Under the pieces are notes generated by a model. The model was not told the origin of the DNA and made no database searches. It saw nothing but the letters and a program-made list of their open reading frames with translations. A DNA stretch of 64,000 bases from an uncultured Pelagimonas sp. (GTDB lineage Bacteria > Pseudomonadota > Alphaproteobacteria > Rhodobacterales > Rhodobacteraceae): NCBI GenBank assembly GCA_947497905.1, contig CANMIH010000010.1, forward strand, positions 1 to 64,000, read 5' to 3'. Of the stretch, positions 1-8,780 are shown in pieces (positions within the stretch are counted from its first letter, which is position 1; each line of letters starts with the position of its first letter). A program made the translations under genes and the position numbers.

Positions 1-216
1 CTCAGCGCCGCCGGTGAAGGGGGTTCTACGGCTAACTCACACCACCCGCAACCCCCAAATCTAACAAAATTACAAAATTGGCAATTTCTCTTACGATTCA
101 ATCAGTTAGGCAGTGAATTTGGACTATTTCCCCTCTCTACTGGTCGTACAACTCTAGTTAAGCCTGCCAATACACCGAATCTCAGCCCCAATGTGCCATA
201 TGGCCTTGGCATAGTG
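1..216. other. Left-edge stretch without a recognised gene
   Basis: I see no convincing reading frame or RNA gene here. It lies downstream of the glycerate kinase gene, which runs leftwards and stops at 217. The part from about 60 to 130 is visibly more AT-rich than the surrounding sequence. Confidence 0.5.
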
Positions 217-1482
217 TTATCGGATCAGAATGGCGCGCAGATCGTTGACATTGGTTCCGGTTGGTCCGGGTACAAACAATGCACTGGCCGCCTCGAAGGC
301 GCCCCAGGCATCATTCTGCAGAAGAGCCCTTTGGGGATCAATGCCCGCCCCGCGCATCACTGTCGCGGTAGTTCCATCAGCAAAAGCGCCTGCATTGTCC
401 TCAGAACCATCAATGCCATCCGTATCCGCCGCGAGTGCACATATAGAGGGTTGGCCCTCTATTGCCCGAGCAAACGACAGCAGAAATTCGGTGTTCCGCC
501 CTCCCCGCCCCTCGGTATTGCGCAACGTGACGGTGGTCTCTCCACCCGAAAGAAGAACAACGGGTTTGGCAAATGGCTGATCTTTCTCAGCCACCTCACG
601 CGCGAGTGCCGCATGCATTAGTCCAATGTCACGAGCTTCGCCCTCAATTGCATCTGACAATATAACCGCAGGCAGCCCGTTCTGGCGCGAAACTTCGGCC
701 GCGGCTTCAAGTGAAAGCCGCGAAGAGGCAATGATAGAGACATCATGATGTGCAAAGACCGGATCTTTTGGGTGTGGACCACGCGCGCTTTCGCTGGACA
801 GATGTTTCAAAATGGCATCGGGCAACTCAATATTCCAAGTACGAACAAGATCAAGCGCCTCTTCGAGCGTCACCTCGCTTGGCACTGTTGGGCCAGAAGC
901 GACTTGAGCCGGGTCATCGCCTGGAACATCTGAGACAATCAGTGAAACCACGCGAGCCGGAAAGGCCGCAGCGGCGAGTCGTCCGCCTTTGATTCCACTG
1001 ACATGCTTTCGGATCGCATTCATCACACCGATCGGGGCGCCAGATGCCAGAAGCGCGGAATTTAGCGCCTGTTCATCAGCAAGGGTTAGGTCGCCTGGAG
1101 GAGACGAGAGCAGGGCGGACCCGCCACCGCAGATGAGCGCGACAACGAGATCATCTTCTGTCAGGCCTGAAACCGCGTCAAACAATGCCTTGCTTGCCTC
1201 GAGGCCAGCCTCGTCCGGGACAGGATGCGCGGCTTCGATCACCTCAATATGTTTACAGGGAGTTGCGTAGCCGTACCGGGTGACAATAACACCTTCGACA
1301 GGAACCTGCCAAAGCTCTTCAAATGCCGCGCCCAGCTGGGCAGCCCCCTTCCCTGCCCCGATGACGATGGTCCGTCCTTTGGGACGTTCTGGCAAATGTT
1401 TGGAGATTGCTTTGTGTGGATCGGCAGCTTGAATGGCTGCGTCGAACAGAGACGTCAAAAAGGCGCGCGTTTCAATGTCCAT
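217..1482 (-). CDS. Glycerate 2-kinase, MOFRL family (GckA/TtuD type)
   Basis: This 421-residue protein should phosphorylate D-glycerate with ATP to 2-phosphoglycerate in the cytosol, feeding glyoxylate, serine or tartrate carbon into glycolysis. The N-terminal half carries a glycine-rich stretch (VIGAGKGAAQLGAAFEELW) and the CGGGSALLSSP loop of the family. The C-terminal MOFRL domain has its signature GRGGRNTE near residues 325-332 and an ADTDGIDGSEDNAGA stretch behind it. I chose the ATG at 1482 because an AAGGA ribosome site precedes it; an upstream in-frame GTG at 1515 is less likely. The gene is transcribed leftwards, away from the rep cassette, and no other glyoxylate or tartrate gene is visible here, so its pathway context is unknown. 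Confidence 0.88.
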   Translation of the reverse strand: MDIETRAFLTSLFDAAIQAADPHKAISKHLPERPKGRTIVIGAGKGAAQLGAAFEELWQVPVEGVIVTRYGYATPCKHIEVIEAAHPVPDEAGLEASKALFDAVSGLTEDDLVVALICGGGSALLSSPPGDLTLADEQALNSALLASGAPIGVMNAIRKHVSGIKGGRLAAAAFPARVVSLIVSDVPGDDPAQVASGPTVPSEVTLEEALDLVRTWNIELPDAILKHLSSESARGPHPKDPVFAHHDVSIIASSRLSLEAAAEVSRQNGLPAVILSDAIEGEARDIGLMHAALAREVAEKDQPFAKPVVLLSGGETTVTLRNTEGRGGRNTEFLLSFARAIEGQPSICALAADTDGIDGSEDNAGAFADGTTATVMRGAGIDPQRALLQNDAWGAFEAASALFVPGPTGTNVNDLRAILIR

Positions 1483-1612
1483 GATATTGTCATCCTTGAG
1501 AGCATTTGGCGGCACCGTAGAGGACAGGGATTTTGAGGAAAAGAGAAGACTGCGAAACGGTGTTTCGATTGGTTGGGCGTGGGAGAGACATGTGATGTCA
1601 GTTGATCTGCGG

Positions 1613-1628
1613 ATTGTCAGCTGACAAT
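1613..1628. other. parS: Candidate parS centromere, copy 1
   Basis: A perfect 16-bp palindrome, ATTGTCAGCTGACAAT. Plasmids of the repABC family use 16-bp palindromes with a central CAGCTG-like core as RepB binding sites. The same sequence recurs at 1871-1886, also in the gene-free stretch next to repC. The role is inferred from symmetry, recurrence and position. Confidence 0.7.
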
Positions 1629-1869
1629 TCTCTGACCTGTGAAGCCTGGGGTTGAGCTTATGCGAAGATAATCACATCAAAAGAGGTCGCGCGAGTTCGG
1701 TTCCTTAGGTACCCTAAGTTTAGAGGTTAAGTCCTTGGGATGACAGAGCTGGCTCATTTTTGACGGAAAACGCTTCGGGCGACGGGCCTCAAAGAACAGA
1801 ACGCCTTCGGAGTAAATCTCAGCTCCGAATTTCCGCTTGCCCTCAAAATCTATGCAAAGGGAAGACCGA

Positions 1870-1887
1870 AATTGTCAGCTGACAATT
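1870..1887. other. parS: Candidate parS centromere, copy 2
   Basis: The palindrome AATTGTCAGCTGACAATT repeats the 16-bp core of the site at 1613 and is one base pair longer at each end. It lies 268 bp downstream of the repC stop. It is probably bound by the RepB protein encoded at 3406-4377. Confidence 0.72.
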
Positions 1888-2154
1888 CCTCTGCCAGAAA
1901 TTGGGAAAGACCGGGAATTGAATGCTGAAGCCGATCAAGCTTCATCCGCAAAGAGACAATTAGCGGTTCTCGATTTGAGGCTGTCGTCGTCCACCAAGGC
2001 CGCGAGCCATTCCTGCGTTGAGTTGGATTTCCACCTGCATAAGAAACCTGAAAAAGAAGAGATGGAACGTCATCTAGGTCCACCTATGGTGTTTCAACAG
2101 CTATAGACGGGAAGCGGCAGATAAAGCTACCTGGCGAAGTTAGTCGGCCTTTCA

Positions 2155-3225
2155 TCATAGAACTGCCTGACATCCGCGATTCCCGCTTTGGCGCAGAAGA
2201 GACTGAACCATGGGCATAATCGAAAACTGCGCCGCTTTAGCCTTTTTGGTCAGTTGCCTTAGATAGGCTCCTGGGCTTCGAATCTGCGCTTGTTTCTCGA
2301 GCATACACAAAACCGTCAGGCTGGTGTCGTGTTCACCGATGTTTGACCGCGCGTCCGCAATCACTGGGCTGTCAATCCCCATCATCTTTGCAAACTGGTT
2401 GGTTAAGGTCGAGAGCTCGAACCAAGAGGTGGGTTTCTCAGCAATCAGGCTTGTGAAGATTGGGCAGGCATCAAGGATTGCTCGCAAAGAGATAGGCTTG
2501 GCGGTTTGTTCAGAGTCAAAAGATTTTTTTTGTTTAGTCTGTATGTGCCGCTCATTTTGCGTGTCTATGGCGCTCATTTCGTCTGAACTCGGCAGAAGAT
2601 CCACTAGTTTATCAAGCATGTTTTCCAGAGCATCTACCCGCGGTTTCTGTCGCAAAAACTTACGGAGTTCTTCGGAAAGGGCAGGGGGGAGCAAATCGAG
2701 GTCGATTAGCTCTTGCCGGGTGACAAGGATCTTATCGCGGAGAATGGCGCGTTCCTGTTGCACCAAACGAGCGTCCTCGGCCGCCTGGAACAGCTGGTCA
2801 GCGTAGATCGCAAGGGGGGCCAGATCAAAGCCAAAGGCCAAGGCGCGTGTGCCGCCAAGGTTGCGAGCAAAGCGTTTCCGGTTGGGGCTATCATACCGGT
2901 TGATAAACCCGAGCTCGACTAGTCGGGCCAAATGGCGCCGCAGCGTGCTTTCAGGCATGCCGTTCAACCGTTGGCTCAGCGTCGCATTGGATGGGAACAC
3001 AATTGCTTTGCCTGGTTCCGCGACAAGTGCACGACCGGGAAGAAATGTCATCAAAGCTTTGAGAACGGAGAGGGTCCGATGGTTGAGATCAAACGACTCA
3101 GCCGCCAGAGTGAGGGCATCGAGAAGACACCATTTATCATTGGCAGAACAGGGGGTCTCCCTGTCCTCACCCGTTTGAACAGCCTGTATTGGCCGCCCAA
3201 ACTGCGTTTGGGACGCGTGCTGCAT
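2155..3225 (-). CDS. repC: RepC replication initiator of a repABC replicon
   Basis: This 356-residue protein is the replication initiator of a repABC plasmid or chromid. By analogy with the family, the origin probably lies within or close to the gene. The N-terminal half carries the conserved RepC winged-helix region (FPSNATLSQRLNGMPESTLRRHLARLVELGFINRYD) and the KRFARNLGG segment. The C-terminal half is variable, and the total is somewhat short for RepC, which is usually around 400 residues. It is the last gene of repA-repB-repC, separated from repB by 180 bp that encode a candidate antisense RNA. No strong ribosome site precedes the ATG at 3225, which suits translation that is limited by RNA structure. 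Confidence 0.92.
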   Translation of the reverse strand: MQHASQTQFGRPIQAVQTGEDRETPCSANDKWCLLDALTLAAESFDLNHRTLSVLKALMTFLPGRALVAEPGKAIVFPSNATLSQRLNGMPESTLRRHLARLVELGFINRYDSPNRKRFARNLGGTRALAFGFDLAPLAIYADQLFQAAEDARLVQQERAILRDKILVTRQELIDLDLLPPALSEELRKFLRQKPRVDALENMLDKLVDLLPSSDEMSAIDTQNERHIQTKQKKSFDSEQTAKPISLRAILDACPIFTSLIAEKPTSWFELSTLTNQFAKMMGIDSPVIADARSNIGEHDTSLTVLCMLEKQAQIRSPGAYLRQLTKKAKAAQFSIMPMVQSLLRQSGNRGCQAVL

Positions 3226-3276
3226 GAAATTATCACGACAGACAACAAATTATCGGCCCCACACGCATGCGCGGAG

Positions 3277-3306
3277 TTGACAGAGCTATGTTGGGAGGGC
3301 TATCTC
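3277..3306 (+). promoter_or_regulatory. Candidate promoter of the repB-repC antisense RNA
   Basis: A perfect TTGACA (3277-3282) is followed 18 bases later by TATCTC (3301-3306), facing against the repABC operon. It would start a transcript near 3312, just ahead of the hairpin that ends at 3354. A promoter in this place and direction is expected for the repABC counter-transcript. Confidence 0.5.
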
Positions 3307-3311
3307 AAAGG

Positions 3312-3364
3312 TGCTAAGATCGAGAAGGGCCTCTTGGGAACTATCCTGGGGGGCTTTTCTTTTG
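3312..3364 (+). ncRNA. Candidate counter-transcribed RNA (incompatibility and copy-number RNA) between repB and repC
   Basis: repABC replicons encode a small antisense RNA in the repB-repC spacer that represses repC and sets incompatibility. The plus strand here has a promoter-like sequence upstream. It then forms a ten-pair stem (3329-3338 with 3345-3354) with loop AACTAT, followed by CTTTTCTTTTG. Four stem pairs are G-U, which pair in the plus-strand RNA but would be A-C mismatches in the minus-strand RNA. This supports transcription antisense to rep. The predicted length of about 53 nt fits known ctRNAs. The exact ends are inferred. Confidence 0.6.
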
Positions 3365-3405
3365 CGGTCTGGTTTCGTGCCTCCTTTCTTGGTGTATCTA
3401 CTGCC

Positions 3406-4377
3406 TTAATCTTCCGACCGTTCGTTTTGCCAGCGGTCGTGAAGGTCGAGAAGCACGCCTTCGACATGTTGGGCGAACCATTGCTCGAACCCTTTGCCAG
3501 TGCGTGCGGTGATCTTGAGGGTCATACCCTTGTCGTTGCTTTTCAGCTCGGCCAGAGGAGCACCGTCAATACCCGTGACTATCTGTGATTTTGACGCTGC
3601 TGGGGCAGGGGACTTCTCAGGTTGTGAGAGCGTGAAGATCAGCTCAAAGCGACCATCAGATTCCTGCTGCTGAAACGCAGGTTCGCGGGTCATTGCCATG
3701 GCCTTATCTTTGAAGCCATCTGTTTCAAACAGCTTCACCATGGCGAGCCATCGCTCACGGCCAATACCCGGCGCCGATCCGACCTGTCGCAAAAAGTCGA
3801 GATCAAAGGCTGTCCCAACTTTGAGCATGCGGCTGACCATGGGCAAATCGATGGACAGAGCCGCCGCAATTGTCTGCCGGTCATAGTTCAGCTCTTGCAG
3901 CTGAGCGGCGAAGCTTGCCTTCTCAACAAAGCTGAGATCCTGGCGGGCCGTGTTTTCCTGGCCTTGGGCCAGAACAAGCGCATGGTCGTCCAGTTGGCGA
4001 ACCATTGCTTTGACAGGAAGGCCAAGTTCCTTGAGAGCCAGAAGCCGACGCCGTCCGTAGACAACTTCAAACCGACCGGATGTTTTGCTATGCGGACGCA
4101 CAAGCACAGGAACCTGCTGACCATAGGTCTGCAGGCTTTCCTTAAGCTGCTCCATCGCCGGACGATCGACGCTAAGCCGGTCTTGAACGCCAGCGTCATC
4201 AATCAGGCTTGGGTCAATTTCTTGAACCGCGTTTTCCTGCAGCCGCGACAAAGAGGATTGCAATGCGCCAACTGCGCCTCGCGGCATCATCCGATTTCCG
4301 CCAGCCGGTTTAACCGGATTCGCAGAGCTTGCAGACGGTGGGGTCAAACCTCCACCCAAGATACCTTTGCGTGCCAT
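3406..4377 (-). CDS. repB: RepB, ParB-like partition protein of the repABC cassette
   Basis: This 323-residue protein should bind the parS palindromes and work with RepA to segregate the replicon. A ParB/RepB nuclease-like domain is visible (LKESLQTYGQQVPVLVRP, then GRFEVVYGRRRLLA and GQENTARQDLSFVEKA), followed by a helix-turn-helix (RQTIAAALSIDLPMVSRML). The start at 4377 shares one base with the repA stop (TGATG), which indicates translational coupling. An ATG twelve bases upstream, at 4389, is an alternative. RepC follows 180 bp downstream. Confidence 0.92.
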   Translation of the reverse strand: MARKGILGGGLTPPSASSANPVKPAGGNRMMPRGAVGALQSSLSRLQENAVQEIDPSLIDDAGVQDRLSVDRPAMEQLKESLQTYGQQVPVLVRPHSKTSGRFEVVYGRRRLLALKELGLPVKAMVRQLDDHALVLAQGQENTARQDLSFVEKASFAAQLQELNYDRQTIAAALSIDLPMVSRMLKVGTAFDLDFLRQVGSAPGIGRERWLAMVKLFETDGFKDKAMAMTREPAFQQQESDGRFELIFTLSQPEKSPAPAASKSQIVTGIDGAPLAELKSNDKGMTLKITARTGKGFEQWFAQHVEGVLLDLHDRWQNERSED

Positions 4378-5552
4378 CAGCGACCCCATGCCTGTTGAAT
4401 AAGCGCTTCGATCTCATCATTCACCTGATTGAGTGAATCGACGGCGCGGTCATAGGTCTGGCGATGGAATTGGCTTCGCTCGACCTCATAGACCGTCTGC
4501 TGGGTCAAGCCCGCGTCGGAAATCGCGGTCGATTTCAACATGGGTGCGACCATGACCTCATCTTCGAACAATTGCCGCAGGAACGAGACCACTTGTTGTT
4601 GAGGACCGTCATTTGGCTCGTATCGGTTGATCAGAAAACGCAGAAAGTCGAATTGCATCACGGCGCCGGCATCCGAGACAACATCGAGAAGATCCGCGCT
4701 CATCTGCAGGAACTGCGACATCGAGGCAATATCGAGCATATTCGGCACAATAGTGATCAAAACACCGGTCGAGGCACAGAGCGCGGACATTGTCAGATAG
4801 CCCAATTGCGGCGGGCAATCGAAGATGATCACATCATAGTTTGCCTCAACCTCTTCTAGGGCTGTGGCCATCCGCGAAAAGAACGGCGGTTGGATGTTGC
4901 CGATCAGCGCTTGGGGCGTTTCATGCTCGAATTCTTGCAGCATCAACCCGCCAGGTGCGAGGTCAATGCCGGTGAAAAAGGTCTGTTGAATGACCTCTGA
5001 CATGGGCACAGGATCGTCATAACGGATCGCGTCGTAAATTGTGCCGGATTGCAGAAAATCATATTCTGGGCGGTACCCGAACAGAGTTGTAAGCGAGGCC
5101 TGCGGATCGATGTCGACACAGAGCACGCGATAGCCTTTTAGAGCCAAACGATGCGCAGTATGGATCGAGCTTGTGGTTTTACCTGAGCCACCTTTGAAGT
5201 TCAGAAAGGAAAGAACCTGAACTTTGTCGCCCTCGCGGCGCCCTTTCATATAGGCCCCGGGGGTTTTGGCCGTGCTTTCCAGAATTTCACGCACATTGCG
5301 GAGATCTTGGGCGGAATAGTGTCGTCTTCCGCCCGGTGTGGTATGCACGTCTGGAATACGGTTGTCGAAATGCAGCTTGCGGAGGAAACTCGCCGAGATC
5401 CCCAAGAGATCAGCGGCTTCACCGGCACTAAATAGGCGCAACTCCTTGCGCGCGTCGGGCGCAAAGATCGTCCGCATGTGCGTTTCTAACGCCGCAGTAA
5501 GCCGTTCGGCGTTCTCACGAACCCGTTGGTTGATGTGGAGAAGATCCGCCAT
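4377..5552 (-). CDS. repA: RepA, ParA-like partition ATPase of the repABC cassette
   Basis: This 391-residue Walker-type ATPase drives partition and represses the repABC operon. An N-terminal helix-turn-helix segment (AGEAADLLGISASFLRKL, about residues 43-60) precedes the deviant Walker A motif KGGSGKTT (residues 120-127) and the DIDPQASLTTLFGY and DVIIFDCPPQLG motifs. I chose the ATG at 5552 because a GAGG sequence lies about eight bases upstream; a TTG at 5615 would add 21 residues. It is the first gene of the operon. Repeats and a DnaA box lie upstream at 5643-5853, between it and divergent icd. Confidence 0.93.
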   Translation of the reverse strand: MADLLHINQRVRENAERLTAALETHMRTIFAPDARKELRLFSAGEAADLLGISASFLRKLHFDNRIPDVHTTPGGRRHYSAQDLRNVREILESTAKTPGAYMKGRREGDKVQVLSFLNFKGGSGKTTSSIHTAHRLALKGYRVLCVDIDPQASLTTLFGYRPEYDFLQSGTIYDAIRYDDPVPMSEVIQQTFFTGIDLAPGGLMLQEFEHETPQALIGNIQPPFFSRMATALEEVEANYDVIIFDCPPQLGYLTMSALCASTGVLITIVPNMLDIASMSQFLQMSADLLDVVSDAGAVMQFDFLRFLINRYEPNDGPQQQVVSFLRQLFEDEVMVAPMLKSTAISDAGLTQQTVYEVERSQFHRQTYDRAVDSLNQVNDEIEALIQQAWGR

Positions 5553-5642
5553 CTCTGCCCTCTTTATAGTAACGCTGTTTTTCGCCAACGCCTTTTCTAC
5601 CGTTTCTTTAACCAAGCGTAGCGGCTCAATGCAACAGATTCC

Positions 5643-5651
5643 TGTGGATAA
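5643..5651 (-). other. DnaA box upstream of repA
   Basis: The plus strand reads TGTGGATAA, the exact complement of the strong DnaA box TTATCCACA. It lies 91 bp upstream of the repA start in an AT-rich divergent region. It may link repABC expression or replication to DnaA. A single box proves nothing about origin location, because repABC origins usually map to repC. Confidence 0.45.
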
Positions 5652-5773
5652 CGCTTAGGCGCGCAGAGCTGAAGTTGAGGCAGTGTTGCAAGATATTAAT
5701 GTAAATATTTGAAAATAAATAGAAATTAAGGCGTTTGTGGTGTGTGGCGTGCTTCAGGCCCGGATCGACGGAT

Positions 5774-5799
5774 TCAGAGACTAATCTCTCATCAGAGAC
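5774..5799. repeat. Paired TCAGAGAC repeats, candidate RepA operator
   Basis: TCAGAGAC occurs at 5774-5781 and again at 5792-5799, with the inverted TCTCT between them, so several hairpins or a palindromic protein site are possible. The block sits in the repA/icd divergent region. RepA proteins autoregulate through repeats near their promoter, so this is a plausible operator, but nothing here proves it. Confidence 0.35.
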
Positions 5800-5837
5800 G
5801 AATTCACCCAAGTTTGGCAGTTCACATGCAATCAAGA

Positions 5838-5853
5838 AGGGAATCGATTCCCT
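5838..5853. promoter_or_regulatory. Perfect 16-bp palindrome between repA and icd
   Basis: AGGGAATCGATTCCCT is perfectly self-complementary and lies 99 bp upstream of the icd start. It could be the operator of a dimeric regulator of icd or of the rep operon. It does not resemble the parS-like palindromes. No regulator can be assigned. Confidence 0.35.
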
Positions 5854-5951
5854 AAAACGCGACGAAATTGCGCGTTTGTATACCTCGGCATACCGTAGAC
5901 AGGCCGGATCTTTTGGCGTATGGAGGGCGCAAAGCAAGAGAGGCTTGATTC

Positions 5952-8162
5952 ATGTCTGAGAATACTCCCGATATTATCTACACCATCGTTGATGAAGCGC
6001 CTGAGCTGGCCTCGGCGTCCTTCCTGCCGATCATCAAAAAATTCGCGGCAGCGGCCGGTGTATCCGTTGGTACCAAAGATATCTCTTTGGCAGCGCGGAT
6101 CATCTCGACTTTCCCGGAAAAACTGACCGAAGCGCAGCGCCAGCCAAACGATTTGGCCGAACTGGGTGAACTGGTGAAAACACCGGATGCCAACGTCATT
6201 AAACTTCCGAACATTTCCGCATCGGTGCCTCAGCTTGTGGCGGCCATCGAAGAGCTTCAGGCGCAGGGCTATGACTTGCCCGCTTATCCTGAGGAGCCCA
6301 AGACCGACGAAGAAAAAGCCATTCGTGCACGTTATGACGGCATCAAGGGCTCGGCGGTTAATCCGGTCCTGCGTGAAGGCAACTCGGACCGTCGGTCGGC
6401 ACGCGCAGTAAAAAACTATGCTCAGAACAACCCACATTCTATGGGTGCCTGGGTGTCCGACAGCAAAACCAAAGTCTCTTCTATGCCGGGCAATGACTTC
6501 TATGCCAACGAAGTGTCCGCGACCATCACCGCCGCTCAGGCGGGTGATGCGAAAATCGAGTTTGTTGGCAAAGACGGCGCGATCACCGTTCTGAAAGACG
6601 CTTGGCCGCTGGCCGAGGGCACCGTTGCAGACGCGACTTTTATGTCTGCCAAAGCACTGGGTGCATTTCTTGCCGAAGCCATCGAAGACACCAAAGCCGA
6701 TGGCACCATGTTCTCGCTGCACATGAAAGCAACCATGATGAAGGTCTCGGACCCCATCATCTTTGGCCATGCTGTCAAAGCCTGGTTGGCTCCGGTTTTC
6801 GAGAAGTTTGGCGCTGAAATGGCCGCGTTGGGTGTAAACCCGAACTCGGGCCTTGGTGATCTTCTGGATCGCGTGGCGGGCAACGCGGACATCATGGCGG
6901 CCATCGACGCTGTTACCGCAGAGCGTCCTGGCATGTATATGGTCGACAGCGACAAGGGCATCACCAACCTGCATGTTCCCTCTGATGTGATCATCGACGC
7001 GTCGATGCCGGCAGTGATCCGTGCAGGCGGCAAAGGTTGGGACGCGGCAGGCGCGAAGGGCGACACAAACTGTGTGATCCCAGACCGCTGCTATGCCACC
7101 GTCTATGACGAAACCATCAACTTCTTCAAAGCCAATGGTGCTTTGGACGTGACCACCGCCGGTTCGGTGGCCAACGTTGGTTTGATGGCACAGAAAGCAG
7201 AGGAATACGGTTCGCACCCTACCACCTTCGAAGCACCTGCCGACGGAACAATCCGCGTTGTTTTGGCAAACGGCGAAACTCTGCATAGCCATGAAGTCGA
7301 AACTGGGGACATCTGGCGCGCGTGTACTGTGAAACAGGCGCCGATCGAAAACTGGATCAGTCTCGCACTGGACCGTCAGCGTCTGACCGGATCGGAAGCG
7401 ATTTTCTGGCTCGATGCAAACCGTGCCCATGATGCCCAGCTGATTGCTTATGTGACCCCTGCACTGGAAGCCGCTGGTGTGGCGGACAAATTCCAGATCA
7501 TGGCCCCGCGCGAAGCCACAGCACAATCGCTGAGAACCATCACCGCAGGCAACGACAGCATTGCTATCACCGGCAACGTGCTGCGTGACTATCTGACTGA
7601 CCTGTTCCCGATCCTCGAACTGGGCACCTCGGCCAAGATGCTGTCGATCGTGAAGCTCATGAACGGTGGCGGCTTGTTTGAAACCGGGGCAGGCGGTTCC
7701 GCTCCGAAACACGTGCAGCAGCTGGTCGAGCAGAACCACCTGCGTTGGGACTCGATGGGTGAGTTCTGTGCCCTTGGTGAAAGCCTGAACTTCCTGGCGG
7801 ACAGCAAAGGCAATGCCAAAGCTGGTGTGCTGGGTGCGGCAGCGGAAGAGGCCACTCAAGGTATCCTCAACAACAACAAATCGCCTGAACGTAAAGTGGG
7901 CCAGCCCGACAACCGTGACAGCCACTATTGGTTTGCACGCTACTGGGCAGAAGCTCTGGCCGCTCAGTCGGATGACGCAGATCTTGCGGCAGAATTTGCA
8001 CCTGTTGCCAAAGCGCTGGCAGACGGCGAAGCCGCAATCTTGTCCGAACTGGCGGCGGCACAGGGCCCCGCAGCGGAAATCGGCGGGTACTACCGTCCGT
8101 CGGTTGAGCTGAAGGCAAAAGTGATGCGCCCGAGTGCGACTCTGAACGCAATCATCGGCTAA
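5952..8162 (+). CDS. icd: NADP-dependent isocitrate dehydrogenase, monomeric type
   Basis: This 736-residue enzyme converts isocitrate to 2-oxoglutarate, CO2 and NADPH in the citric acid cycle. Its length and sequence match the monomeric class of about 740 residues, not the 420-residue dimeric class. Recognisable stretches include [21 protein letters not shown] near residues 136-156, [11 protein letters not shown], and the C-terminal [19 protein letters not shown]. An AGAGG-like ribosome site precedes the ATG. A strong intrinsic terminator follows. It is divergent from repA, so a central-metabolism gene lies beside the replication cassette. A long open frame on its opposite strand is a codon-bias shadow. 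Confidence 0.96.
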   Translation: MSENTPDIIYTIVDEAPELASASFLPIIKKFAAAAGVSVGTKDISLAARIISTFPEKLTEAQRQPNDLAELGELVKTPDANVIKLPNISASVPQLVAAIEELQAQGYDLPAYPEEPKTDEEKAIRARYDGIKGSAVNPVLREGNSDRRSARAVKNYAQNNPHSMGAWVSDSKTKVSSMPGNDFYANEVSATITAAQAGDAKIEFVGKDGAITVLKDAWPLAEGTVADATFMSAKALGAFLAEAIEDTKADGTMFSLHMKATMMKVSDPIIFGHAVKAWLAPVFEKFGAEMAALGVNPNSGLGDLLDRVAGNADIMAAIDAVTAERPGMYMVDSDKGITNLHVPSDVIIDASMPAVIRAGGKGWDAAGAKGDTNCVIPDRCYATVYDETINFFKANGALDVTTAGSVANVGLMAQKAEEYGSHPTTFEAPADGTIRVVLANGETLHSHEVETGDIWRACTVKQAPIENWISLALDRQRLTGSEAIFWLDANRAHDAQLIAYVTPALEAAGVADKFQIMAPREATAQSLRTITAGNDSIAITGNVLRDYLTDLFPILELGTSAKMLSIVKLMNGGGLFETGAGGSAPKHVQQLVEQNHLRWDSMGEFCALGESLNFLADSKGNAKAGVLGAAAEEATQGILNNNKSPERKVGQPDNRDSHYWFARYWAEALAAQSDDADLAAEFAPVAKALADGEAAILSELAAAQGPAAEIGGYYRPSVELKAKVMRPSATLNAIIG

Positions 8163-8185
8163 GCCCTCGCAACTAACGAAGATAG

Positions 8186-8223
8186 AAAGCGCCCTTTGGA
8201 CAAACCAAAGGGCGCTTTTTTTA
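8186..8223 (+). terminator. Rho-independent terminator after icd
   Basis: A long stem (AAAGCGCCCTTTGG with CCAAAGGGCGCTTT, loop ACAAA) is followed by a run of T. It lies 23 bp after the icd stop codon. Confidence 0.92.
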
Positions 8224-8380
8224 TTTACGGCTAGACGTCGAAAACACATTTTTGGCTTGCACCAAATCTAATAGTCGATAAAAATACTTGGGTATAAGCC
8301 AGTCGATCATTCGGCAAGCGATTCCCCCTTAACAAGGACAGACCTCCAAGTTCGATCTTGGGTCAAAGACTGGTGTCATC

Positions 8381-8536
8381 GTGAAAACGGATATGTTTGC
8401 CGGCGGAGCTTCCGCATTCTCTACGTTTCTTATCGCGGCCATCGCGATGTTGTTCCTGTGGACAGCAGTGACGCAGGAAGCCTCTGGCGCAAATGCACAA
8501 CAGACTTTGGCGGCTCTGACACAGGTTCTGCGTTGA
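8381..8536 (+). CDS. Small single-span membrane protein upstream of hemP
   Basis: This frame of 51 codons starts with GTG at 8381, or ATG at 8393. It encodes one hydrophobic helix (roughly residues 12-30: AFSTFLIAAIAMLFLWTAV) followed by a short polar tail. I do not recognise the family. It lies 50 bp upstream of hemP on the same strand and could be co-transcribed. No strong ribosome site is visible, so coding status is uncertain. Its association with hemP suggests a role under iron or haem control, which is inference. Confidence 0.4.
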   Translation: MKTDMFAGGASAFSTFLIAAIAMLFLWTAVTQEASGANAQQTLAALTQVLR

Positions 8537-8586
8537 CGACCAAACCAGCACGCGACCGCGACACCGCGGGATCAGGAGTAACTCAC

Positions 8587-8772
8587 ATGTATATCGACGG
8601 CAAACTGACCACATCGCCGCAACAGAAACAAAATCAAGGGTTTACAGACAACCTACCCATGCATGACGCGCGTGAACTGGTTGGCGATGGAACCCAGGCG
8701 CGGATCGCGCTGGATGGCCAGATCTACACTCTACGGATCACGCGCCAAGGCAAGCTGATCTTGACCAAATAA
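8587..8772 (+). CDS. hemP: Hemin uptake protein HemP
   Basis: This 61-residue protein has the HemP family core: DARELVG, then a QIYTLRITRQGKLILTK C-terminus. HemP/HmuP proteins are small cytosolic factors encoded with haem uptake systems; in rhizobia HmuP activates transcription of the haem receptor gene. I chose the ATG at 8587 because AGGAG lies upstream; an in-frame extension to 8458 overlaps the preceding small ORF and has no family similarity. No TonB receptor or haem ABC transporter is present in the window, so it stands apart from its usual partners. Confidence 0.85.
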   Translation: MYIDGKLTTSPQQKQNQGFTDNLPMHDARELVGDGTQARIALDGQIYTLRITRQGKLILTK

Positions 8773-8780
8773 CCGGATGT

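Larger units (their letters stand above)
1483..2154. other. Gene-free region downstream of repC holding the parS-like sites
   Basis: About 670 bases lie between the glycerate kinase start and the repC stop. I see no supported coding sequence. The region contains two copies of the palindrome ATTGTCAGCTGACAAT, annotated separately, and presumably the glycerate kinase promoter. This is a usual place for partition sites in repABC replicons. Confidence 0.6.

Noticed and set aside
1837-2106. 89-codon open frame spanning one parS-like palindrome
   Set aside because: No ribosome site, no recognisable sequence, and it lies in the non-coding tail of the rep cassette.
5832-8249. 805-codon open frame on the minus strand opposite icd
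   Set aside because: It is fully antisense to a textbook monomeric isocitrate dehydrogenase, has no recognisable motifs and is rich in C, H and R as expected for a codon-bias shadow.
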